The notes beneath the pieces were generated by a model. The model ran no database searches, was not told where the DNA came from, and saw only the letters and a list, made by a program, of their open reading frames with translations. The translations under genes were made by a program, and so were the position numbers. Of a stretch of 15,597 nt of DNA, positions 1-6,237 are shown piece after piece. How positions within the stretch are numbered: the stretch's first letter is position 1; every line of letters begins with the position of its first letter. Source of the stretch: Bacteroidales bacterium (lineage in GTDB: Bacteria > Bacteroidota > Bacteroidia > Bacteroidales > F082); contig JAEEII010000079.1 in assembly GCA_016281295.1 (NCBI GenBank), positions 1 to 15,597 of the forward strand, given 5' to 3'.

Positions 1-238
1 ACCATCCTTTATGGCATTTGATACCGAAATGGTTTCTTGCATCCCGTGCCAGGGCACTGTTGCCAGCCCCTGACTCAAGGATGCCCTGAGCCAAAGTAAT
101 TGAAGCGGGAATCTTATGCTCACGCATCTCCCTCATGGCGATGTCTTTATAGGTCTCAATATACTCTTCGACGGTGATTTTCTGCGCTGTCAGGCAAAGC
201 GGTAACAGCAGCAACGGCAACAAGAAATATCTTAACAT
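1..238 (-). CDS. secreted GH73-type glucosaminidase (N-terminal part, runs off the window)
   Basis: Seventy-nine codons are visible, starting at the ATG whose complement lies at 236-238. The protein begins with a signal peptide (MLRYFLLPLL followed by LLPLCLTAQ), so it is exported. Residues about 44-79 read PASITLAQGILESGAGNSAL and then RNHFGIKCHKGW, the beginning of a peptidoglycan N-acetylglucosaminidase domain (GH73, FlgJ/Auto type). The glutamate in GILESG, residue 55, is the expected catalytic acid of this family. Such enzymes cut the glycan strand of peptidoglycan and act in cell-wall turnover or cell separation. Bacteroidota members often carry LysM repeats after the catalytic domain, but that part is outside the window. 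The gene diverges from rsmG, with 96 bases between the two starts. I did not find a clean TAnnTTTG box for this strand. Family assignment is firm; the exact role is inferred. Confidence 0.85.
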   Translation of the reverse strand, partial: MLRYFLLPLLLLPLCLTAQKITVEEYIETYKDIAMREMREHKIPASITLAQGILESGAGNSALARDARNHFGIKCHKGW

Positions 239-308
239 AAATCATCAAAATTGGGTGGGTAAAATTACAAAACTTTTTACAAACCGCTCATCATATACAA
301 GAATTTCT

Positions 309-316
309 TATTTTTG
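309..316 (+). promoter_or_regulatory. Bacteroidota -7 promoter box for rsmG
   Basis: TATTTTTG matches the TAnnTTTG -7 consensus of the Bacteroidota housekeeping sigma factor. It ends 18 bases before the ATG at 335, so the leader would be little more than ten bases. A TTG in frame with rsmG at 314 lies inside this box and therefore cannot be the start. No convincing -33 TTTG is visible. Confidence 0.6.
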
Positions 317-334
317 TGGGTTTTAGTGCAGCCT

Positions 335-961
335 ATGGACACCACAGCAATATTCAACTATTTCAGTTCACTCAGCGATACGCAGAAGGAACAATATAAC
401 CAACTGAAATCGCTATATTTAGATTGGAACAGCAAGATCAATGTTATCTCGAGGAAGGACATGGACCATTTCTACGAGCATCACGTACTGCACTCGCTAG
501 CCATCGCCAAATATTTCGACATCCTACCTGGCATGAAGGTCATGGATCTAGGTACTGGTGGTGGATTCCCGGGCATTCCCCTGGCAATCATGTTCCCCGA
601 CTCGGAATTCTATCTCATTGACGGAACAGGCAAGAAAATCAACGTGGTAAACGCTGTGAAAGAAGCCATCGGACTCAAAAACGTAGTGGCTGAGCACAAG
701 CGCGCTGAAGAGGTGAAAGAAAAGTTCGACATCATCACGGGACGTGCTGTGATGACCCTGCCTGAAATCGCTAACCTGGCAGGCAACAAGCTGAGAATCC
801 GCGGCGACGTAGAAGCAGGAGGCATTATTTACCTCAAAGGCGGAGACCTCAAAGAGGAATTCCAAGCCATCTCAAAATATTGGCACTACCAAAAAGTGCC
901 CGTCTCGAAATACTTCCATGAAGAATATTTTTTAGAGAAATACATAGTGCAATTATATTAA
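335..961 (+). CDS. rsmG: 16S rRNA (guanine(527)-N7)-methyltransferase RsmG
   Basis: A 208-residue cytosolic methyltransferase that uses S-adenosylmethionine to methylate G527 (E. coli numbering) of 16S rRNA. In other bacteria its loss gives low-level streptomycin resistance. Visible signatures: the N-terminal helical part with WNSKINVISRKD, the SAM-binding glycine loop VMDLGTGGGFPGIPLAI at about residues 68-84, LIDGTGKKINVV after it, and ITGRAVMTLPEIANL, the RAV motif of the family. Length is as expected for Bacteroidota RsmG. I chose the ATG at 335 because the upstream TTG at 314 sits inside the -7 box at 309-316. The M16 peptidase gene follows after 50 bases with no terminator visible, so read-through is possible, but a functional link is not obvious. 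Confidence 0.93.
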   Translation: MDTTAIFNYFSSLSDTQKEQYNQLKSLYLDWNSKINVISRKDMDHFYEHHVLHSLAIAKYFDILPGMKVMDLGTGGGFPGIPLAIMFPDSEFYLIDGTGKKINVVNAVKEAIGLKNVVAEHKRAEEVKEKFDIITGRAVMTLPEIANLAGNKLRIRGDVEAGGIIYLKGGDLKEEFQAISKYWHYQKVPVSKYFHEEYFLEKYIVQLY

Positions 962-1011
962 TATTAAAGATACATATTTTTAAATAAAAATACAAAATTA
1001 AGTTAATCAAT

Positions 1012-3819
1012 ATGAAAAAAGCTAAACAATTCTTAATCATCGCTTTGATGATGGTCTTCGGACCAGCTTTAATGGCACAACAAGCCATGCCAACTCCCAT
1101 GGATCCCAATGTAAGGTATGGAAAACTTGACAATGGCATGACCTATTACATCCGTCACAACGAAAAACCCGCACAACGCGCTGATTTCTACATCGCCCAG
1201 AAAGTGGGGTCAATCCTTGAGGAAGAGCCACAACGAGGCCTCGCCCACTTCTTGGAGCACATGGCCTTCAACGGCACGACCAACCTCCCCGGCATGATGC
1301 TTCGCGAGTACCTGCAAAGCCGTGGCATTAAGTTCGGCGAGAACCTTAACGCTGGCACTGGCATCGACCAAACCGTATATATGGTCACCAATGTCCCCAC
1401 CACCCTTCCGGGTCTCGTCGATACCTGTCTGCTCATCCTCCACGACTGGTCGAGCTTCATCTCTCTGGAGGAAAAGGAAATCGACAACGAGCGCGGTGTC
1501 ATCCTTGAAGAGCTCCGCACCCGTGAAGACGCCAGCGAGCGTATCATGAAGGAAATCCTTCCCGTCATGTACCCCAACAGCCCCTACGCCAACCGTCTCC
1601 CTGGCGGTCTCCCCGAAGTGGTGGCCAATTTCGAGTACCAGACGCTCCGCGACTACTATCACAAATGGTATCGTCCTGACCTCCAAGGTCTCATCATCGT
1701 GGGTGACATCGATGTCGATGCCATCGAGGCGCGCATCAAAGAGATGTTCGCTGACATCAAAGCCCCTGTGAATCCTGCTCCGAGAACACGATTCATGATT
1801 GATGACAACGAGGAACCTATCGTGGCCATCGCCTCCGACCCCGAAGAGACTTCCTACGAGGTGAACCTTTATTATAAGACCGACGCCACCCCCGACTCTC
1901 TGAAGAGCGATGTCAACTACTGGATGGTACAATACATGCTTTCCATCATTTCCCAAATGGAAATCAACCGTATGAGAGAACTCACGCAGAAAGCCAATCC
2001 GCCATTCGTGTATGGCTTGAGTTACTATTCCAACTATTACCTCGCTCCCACCAAAGACGCTTGGTGCAGCAGAGCCATGGCCAAAGACGCCGCAGGCATC
2101 GACGAAGCCATCACCACCCTCGTGACTGAGAACAAACGCATGCAGCAATTCGGCTTCACTGCTTCTGAATATGAGAGAGCCAAAGCCGACTTTTTGAAAA
2201 TGGTGGAAAGCCAATACAACGAAAGAAACAACACTGAGAACAGCCGTTACGTCCAAGAATGCTTACAGCATTTCATCGGCAACGAACCCATGATGGGCAT
2301 TGAAACCGAATATACACTTTATCAACAAATCATCCCCAATCTTCCCCTTGAGGTCATCAACAGCGTGGCGAAACAGCTCATCCCCGAAAACAACCTCGTC
2401 ATCACGGTGACCGCCCCGAAGAAAGACGGTGAGACCCTTCCCACCAAGGAGGAGATTCTCAAGCTCTACGAGACTGCCAACGCCGCTGAAGTGGAGCCCT
2501 ACAAGGAAGAAGTGTTCGACGGACCCATCGTGGAGAACCTGCCAAAACCAGGCAAAATCAAGAAAGAAGAACTCCTCCCCGAGTTCGATGCCATCACGAT
2601 GACCCTTAGCAATGGCATGAAAGTCATCTATAAGAAGACCAACTTCAAAGAAGACGAAATCCGTTTCAGTGCCACCAGCAAAGGTGGTATCTCTACCCTT
2701 AAACAAGAAGACTTTGTCACTTTGCAGGAACTTCCCGAACTCATCACCCTGGGCGGTGTCGGCAACTTCAGCGCCACCGACCTTCCCAAAGTACTCGCCG
2801 GCAAAAAAATGAGCGTGACCCCAAGCATCGACACCTATTCCGAAGGCATGAGAGGCAGCTGTTCTCCTAAGGACCTGGAGACCATGATGCAATTCATCTA
2901 CCTCTATTTCACTACTCCGCGAAGCGATGAAGAGGCTTTCCAATCCTACTCACAACGCTCCAAAGCCGCTCTTGAAAACCAAGAACTGAACCCGATGATT
3001 AGCTTCTCCGACTCGCTCATCAGCGTCTTGTACAACAACCATCCGCTCCGCCAAAGAGTGAAAGCCAGCGACATCGACAAAATCAACTATAAAAAAGCCA
3101 TGGAGATCTACAAGGACCGCTTTGCAGATCCCAATAACTTCACTTTCTACTTTGTAGGCAACATCAACGAAGAGACCTTCAAGCCCCTCGTCGAACAATA
3201 TCTCGCCTCCTTACAGCCTAACAATCGCAAGGAAGACTGGAAAGACATCAACCTCGGCATTCCTGAGAACAACAAAATCTGCCATTTCAGCAAACAGATG
3301 CAAAACCCCAAGGCCAGCATCTATATGATTATGAATGGCACCATGAAATACAACTACCGTAACAACTTGTACATGAAAGCTTTGAGCGATGTCATGGACA
3401 TCTACTACACGCGCACCATCCGTGAAGAGGAAGGCGGCACCTACGGCGTGGGAGTCATGGGTCAAGTCACTGACAAACCCAAAGACGCTTATATGTTCCT
3501 TGTGGCTTTCGACACCAACAAAGAGATGTACGAAAAGCTGATGGCAAAAGTGTATGAAGGTCTGAACGACGTCGCTCAAAACGGCCCCGCCGCTGAGGAT
3601 CTTAACAAAGTCATCGAGAATCTTTACAAAAAACGCACCGAGCAACTTGAAGAAAACAGCTTCTGGCTCAACGCCATCGACACGTTCGAAGATGACAAGA
3701 TCAACATCGTTGCTGAGTTCGACGAAATCGTGAAGAGCATCACTCCCCAAACCATCGCCGACTTCGCAAAAGAAATCCTGAAAGGCTATAAGAAAGAGAT
3801 TGTGCAGCTGCCGGAATGA
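1012..3819 (+). CDS. secreted two-domain M16 (pitrilysin family) zinc metallopeptidase
   Basis: A 935-residue exported peptidase. A signal peptide covers about residues 1-23 (hydrophobic ALMMVFGPALMAQ), so the enzyme acts in the periplasm or outside the cell. The N-terminal M16 domain holds the inverted zinc motif HFLEH at 79-83, with H79 and H83 as ligands and E82 as catalytic base. A distal glutamate follows in DNERGVILEE, near residue 160, at the spacing expected for the third ligand. The second half, from about residue 530 (LSNGMKVIYKKTNF), repeats the M16 fold without a zinc motif, as in single-chain pitrilysin-type enzymes, where the halves form a clam-shell that takes in peptides or small unfolded proteins. 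The start ATG is followed directly by a lysine-rich signal-peptide start (MKKAKQF). The MFS transporter downstream may import peptide products, but that is inference. The specific substrate cannot be read from the sequence. Confidence 0.92.
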   Translation: MKKAKQFLIIALMMVFGPALMAQQAMPTPMDPNVRYGKLDNGMTYYIRHNEKPAQRADFYIAQKVGSILEEEPQRGLAHFLEHMAFNGTTNLPGMMLREYLQSRGIKFGENLNAGTGIDQTVYMVTNVPTTLPGLVDTCLLILHDWSSFISLEEKEIDNERGVILEELRTREDASERIMKEILPVMYPNSPYANRLPGGLPEVVANFEYQTLRDYYHKWYRPDLQGLIIVGDIDVDAIEARIKEMFADIKAPVNPAPRTRFMIDDNEEPIVAIASDPEETSYEVNLYYKTDATPDSLKSDVNYWMVQYMLSIISQMEINRMRELTQKANPPFVYGLSYYSNYYLAPTKDAWCSRAMAKDAAGIDEAITTLVTENKRMQQFGFTASEYERAKADFLKMVESQYNERNNTENSRYVQECLQHFIGNEPMMGIETEYTLYQQIIPNLPLEVINSVAKQLIPENNLVITVTAPKKDGETLPTKEEILKLYETANAAEVEPYKEEVFDGPIVENLPKPGKIKKEELLPEFDAITMTLSNGMKVIYKKTNFKEDEIRFSATSKGGISTLKQEDFVTLQELPELITLGGVGNFSATDLPKVLAGKKMSVTPSIDTYSEGMRGSCSPKDLETMMQFIYLYFTTPRSDEEAFQSYSQRSKAALENQELNPMISFSDSLISVLYNNHPLRQRVKASDIDKINYKKAMEIYKDRFADPNNFTFYFVGNINEETFKPLVEQYLASLQPNNRKEDWKDINLGIPENNKICHFSKQMQNPKASIYMIMNGTMKYNYRNNLYMKALSDVMDIYYTRTIREEEGGTYGVGVMGQVTDKPKDAYMFLVAFDTNKEMYEKLMAKVYEGLNDVAQNGPAAEDLNKVIENLYKKRTEQLEENSFWLNAIDTFEDDKINIVAEFDEIVKSITPQTIADFAKEILKGYKKEIVQLPE

Positions 3820-3826
3820 GAGGGGT

Positions 3827-3860
3827 TTTAGAATTTAGAATTTAGAATTTAGAATTTAGA
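3827..3860 (+). repeat. tandem heptamer repeat TTTAGAA, almost five units
   Basis: Four perfect TTTAGAA units followed by a fifth that ends as TTTAGAg. It begins eight bases after the stop codon of the peptidase gene. The same heptamer appears on the opposite strand at 10759-10793, and degenerate 7-bp-period forms lie at 5536-5558 and 14005-14033. It contains no TAnnTTTG box and no hairpin, so neither promoter nor terminator function is evident. Confidence 0.85.
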
Positions 3861-3875
3861 GGGAGATACAACAAG

Positions 3876-3920
3876 TAAACAATTAAACAATTAATAATTA
3901 AACAATAAACAATTAAACAA
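3876..3920 (+). repeat. three tandem 15-bp AT-rich units directly upstream of the MFS gene
   Basis: Units at 3876-3890 and 3906-3920 are identical (TAAACAATTAAACAA). The middle unit, 3891-3905, differs at two positions. The array ends two bases before the ATG at 3923, so it would form the 5' leader of the transporter mRNA, probably an unstructured A-rich ribosome entry region. Confidence 0.8.
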
Positions 3921-3922
3921 AA

Positions 3923-5536
3923 ATGACAGAGAAACTCACCATGAGAGACAATGCCACCTATAGGTGGATTGCCTTGCTGCTTTTGGCGTTGGCCATGTTT
4001 TGCAGCTACATTTTTATGGACATCTTGTCTCCTATCAAGGACTTGATGCAGACGGAACGTGGATGGGACAGCCTTGCCTTCGGTACCATGCAGGGTTCTG
4101 AGACCTTCCTTAACGTCTTCGTATTCTTCCTCATCTTCGCAGGTATCATCCTCGACAAGATGGGCGTTCGTTTCACCGCCGTACTCTCTGGAGTTGTCAT
4201 GCTGGTTGGTGGTTTGATCAAGTATTACGCCGTCAGCGAGTCGTTCTACGGCAGCGGTCTTGAGAACTGGTTCAACAACAACCTGAACTACATTCCAGGT
4301 TTCGAGGAACTCGGGGTCTCACCTTTTTATAGAGGCATGCCTGCTTCCGCCAAGATGGCTGCTGTTGGCTTCATGATCTTCGGCTGCGGCACGGAAATGG
4401 CTGGTATCACGGTGAGCCGTGGTATTGTGAAATGGTTCAAAGGTCGTGAAACCGCTTTGGCCATGGGTTCAGAGATGGCCCTCGCCCGTCTGGGTGTAGC
4501 CACCTGCATGATCTTCTCACCTTACTTCGCCAAGTTAGGCGGCACCATCAATGTGAGCCGTTCCGTGGCTTTTGGTGTGGTGCTTCTCTGCATCGCCCTC
4601 ATCATGTTCATCGTATATTTCTTCATGGACAAGAAGTTGGATGCCCAAACCGGTGAGGCGGAAGAGAAAGACGATCCTTTCAAAGTGTCCGACATCGGCA
4701 AGATTTTGTCGAGCCTCGGATTCTGGCTGGTTGCCCTCCTCTGCGTCCTTTATTACTCTGCTATCTTCCCCTTCCAAAAATACGCTGTCAACATGCTTCA
4801 GTGCAACCTGACGCTCACTGAGCCTGCCGCTGGTTCATTCTGGGCCGGTGACACGGTTACCATCGTGCAATACATCATCATGCTCGTGGTGGCCGTCTGC
4901 TCCTTCGCCAGCAACTTCTCGAAGAAGAAAAGCATGAAGGTCGGATTGATGCTGATTGCTGTTGTCGCCTTGGTGGTTTATTGCTACATGGGTTACATGC
5001 GCGGTACTGCCGAGACCATCTTCGCAGTGTTCCCGCTGCTGGCTGTGGCCATCACCCCCATCCTTGGCAGCTATGTTGACAACAAAGGCAAGGCTGCTTC
5101 CATGTTGATGATCGGCTCGTTGCTGCTCATCATCTGCCACCTCACCTTCGCTTTCATCCTTCCTTTGACCAAAGGAAGTGCTGTGGCCGGTGTCGTTGTG
5201 GCTTACGTGACCATCCTCGTGTTGGGTGCCTCGTTCTCTTTGGTACCTGCCGCCTTGTGGCCCAGTGTGCCGAAGCTGGTGGATGAAAAAATCATCGGTT
5301 CCGCCTACGCCCTGATCTTCTGGATCCAGAACATTGGCTTGTGGCTGTTCCCGCTGCTCATCGGCAAGGTGCTTGAGAACACCAACCCTGGTGTCACCGA
5401 CCCCGTGGCACTCGACTACAAGTGGCCCTTGGTCATGCTCGCCTGCCTCGGTGTTGCCGCTTTGATCATCGGCATCATCCTCAAGCGTGTGGATGCTAAG
5501 AAGCATCTCGGACTTGAAGAGCCGAATATTAAATAG
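3923..5536 (+). CDS. MFS transporter, MFSD1/dipeptide-transporter-like
   Basis: A 537-residue inner-membrane protein with about twelve or thirteen hydrophobic segments, the first at about residues 15-35 (WIALLLLALAMFCSYIFMDI). The motif-A loop between helices 2 and 3 reads GIILDKMGVRF, and its counterpart in the second half reads GSYVDNKGKAASM, both typical of the major facilitator superfamily. A charged cytoplasmic loop (KKLDAQTGEAEEKDDPF) separates the halves. Conserved stretches such as GCGTEMAGITVSRGIVKWFKG and SLVPAALWPSVPKLVDEK resemble the MFSD1-like branch, whose animal member carries dipeptides. The substrate here is therefore only suggested, and the upstream secreted peptidase fits peptide uptake. 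The start is the first ATG after the 15-bp repeat array. A strong terminator follows the stop codon. Confidence 0.85.
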   Translation: MTEKLTMRDNATYRWIALLLLALAMFCSYIFMDILSPIKDLMQTERGWDSLAFGTMQGSETFLNVFVFFLIFAGIILDKMGVRFTAVLSGVVMLVGGLIKYYAVSESFYGSGLENWFNNNLNYIPGFEELGVSPFYRGMPASAKMAAVGFMIFGCGTEMAGITVSRGIVKWFKGRETALAMGSEMALARLGVATCMIFSPYFAKLGGTINVSRSVAFGVVLLCIALIMFIVYFFMDKKLDAQTGEAEEKDDPFKVSDIGKILSSLGFWLVALLCVLYYSAIFPFQKYAVNMLQCNLTLTEPAAGSFWAGDTVTIVQYIIMLVVAVCSFASNFSKKKSMKVGLMLIAVVALVVYCYMGYMRGTAETIFAVFPLLAVAITPILGSYVDNKGKAASMLMIGSLLLIICHLTFAFILPLTKGSAVAGVVVAYVTILVLGASFSLVPAALWPSVPKLVDEKIIGSAYALIFWIQNIGLWLFPLLIGKVLENTNPGVTDPVALDYKWPLVMLACLGVAALIIGIILKRVDAKKHLGLEEPNIK

Positions 5537-5558
5537 TGAGAAGACAGAAGTAAGAAGG
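5536..5558 (+). repeat. degenerate 7-bp-period repeat after the MFS gene
   Basis: Three successive heptamers, gtgagaa, gacagaa and gtaagaa, start at the last base of the stop codon. They share the purine-rich GNNAGAA pattern with the repeat at 14005-14033 and, more loosely, with TTTAGAA at 3827-3860. The match is short and could be partly chance. Confidence 0.45.
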
Positions 5559-5595
5559 CATCCCCGCGGGTTTTCCTGCGGGGATGCTTGTTTTA
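5558..5595 (+). terminator. strong intrinsic terminator of the MFS gene
   Basis: GCATCCCCGC (5558-5567) pairs perfectly with GCGGGGATGC (5578-5587). Three further inner pairs, one of them G-T, extend the stem to 13 bp with a TTTT loop. The T-rich tail TTGTTTTA follows. It lies 22 bases after the MFS stop codon and also separates that gene from the convergent DUF4143 remnant. Confidence 0.92.
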
Positions 5596-5612
5596 TGGGA
5601 TAGAAAGCTTTA

Positions 5613-5999
5613 TCAAAAGATTTCTCCGTTCCAAAGCATTCTGAAGAAGTCTGTGACATAGATGAGCTCCTTGCCGTCGGAAGTCCTGGTGATGGGGTCG
5701 AGCGACACCAATATCAGTCGGGCGTTGGGATGTTCCTCCTTGAACGCGTTCAAACCAGTTTTGTGCTTGGTCTTGACCTCTTCACTGGATTTGATTTCAA
5801 TGGCCACTTTGGCATCTCCAATGATGACATCCACCTCAATGCCAGTGTAGGTACGCCAATAGGATATGACTTCTCGTGAGCGTGAATAACCATGATAAGC
5901 AATGATTTCCTGAATCACGAGATGTTCGAAAGCATGTCCATATTCAACGGTTCCTCTTTTAAGGGAATACCTGCCCAACAAATAGTTAGACAGCGGCAT
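5613..5999 (-). pseudogene. C-terminal remnant of a DUF4143-type AAA ATPase
   Basis: A 128-codon open frame that resembles only the last third of the widespread ATP-binding proteins with a C-terminal DUF4143 domain, which are usually near 400 residues. Visible: NYLLGRYSLKRGTVEYGHAF, then EHLVIQEIIAY, YWRTYTGIEVDVIIGD and VAIEIKSSEEV. The E/D..EVD..EIK pattern is the nuclease-like fold at the end of this family. The P-loop ATPase, arginine finger and winged-helix parts are absent: in frame, the reading hits a TGA complementary to 6030-6032, only some ten codons before the first ATG. No promoter or ribosome site is visible, so I call it a truncated, probably inactive gene. A short stand-alone protein cannot be excluded. 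Intact family members are variously linked to mobile elements and toxin-like roles, but their function is poorly known. Confidence 0.72.
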
Positions 6000-6200
6000 A
6001 GTATAACAAAGCGTTAGCTTAAAAGCCCATCAACATGTCTCGGTGACCATAGAGACGCAAACGGAGAGCAAGGTTATCGTGGAGATAGTGAACGCCTCTA
6101 TTTCCTGAAGCTCTCAAGTGAAGGCCGCACCCCAAGCATCAGCAAGCTGGTGGTGGAGTAAAAACATGATGCGTTTTCTTGTTGCATTAAAACGTTTTTT
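6000..6200. other. decayed or non-coding stretch between the DUF4143 remnant and the next promoter
   Basis: No intact gene. On the plus strand, one frame from 6018 to the TAA at 6159-6161 has no start codon and ends with the protein-like sequence RLYFLKLSSEGRTPSISK, then LVVE. The neighbouring frame reads VTIETQTESKVIVEIVNA before a stop, as if one gene tail had been frameshifted near 6090. I do not recognise the family. The end of some displaced gene is likelier than a functional peptide. Confidence 0.3.
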
Positions 6201-6208
6201 TATTTTTG
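6178..6208 (+). promoter_or_regulatory. Bacteroidota promoter for the T9SS cargo gene
   Basis: The -7 box TATTTTTG lies at 6201-6208. A CTTG at 6178-6181, close to the -33 consensus TTTG, is separated from it by exactly 19 bases, the usual spacing. The ATG at 6238 follows 29 bases after the box. Confidence 0.72.
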
Positions 6209-6237
6209 CACAAAGAAAAACCCAAAATCACTGCAAT

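Noticed and set aside
314..334. Upstream TTG start for rsmG adding seven residues
   Set aside because: The TTG lies inside the -7 box at 309-316 and would not be transcribed from that promoter.
1210..2943. Long antisense open frames (348 and 226 codons) within the M16 peptidase gene
   Set aside because: They are rich in His, Val and Asp with no recognisable motif, lack promoters, and mirror the codon pattern of the plus-strand gene.
4835..5659. 274-codon antisense open frame over the MFS gene
   Set aside because: Its composition (runs of His, Asp, Gln and Glu) is what antisense reading of hydrophobic codons gives, and it crosses a strong terminator.
6049..6061. Possible half copy of the GTAGAGACGCAAA palindrome arm (ATAGAGACGCAAA)
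   Set aside because: Twelve of 13 bases match but there is no second arm nearby; one unpaired match is weak.
6118..6237. Upstream ATG start for the T9SS cargo protein
   Set aside because: It lies before the promoter at 6178-6208, and a clean signal peptide begins at 6238.
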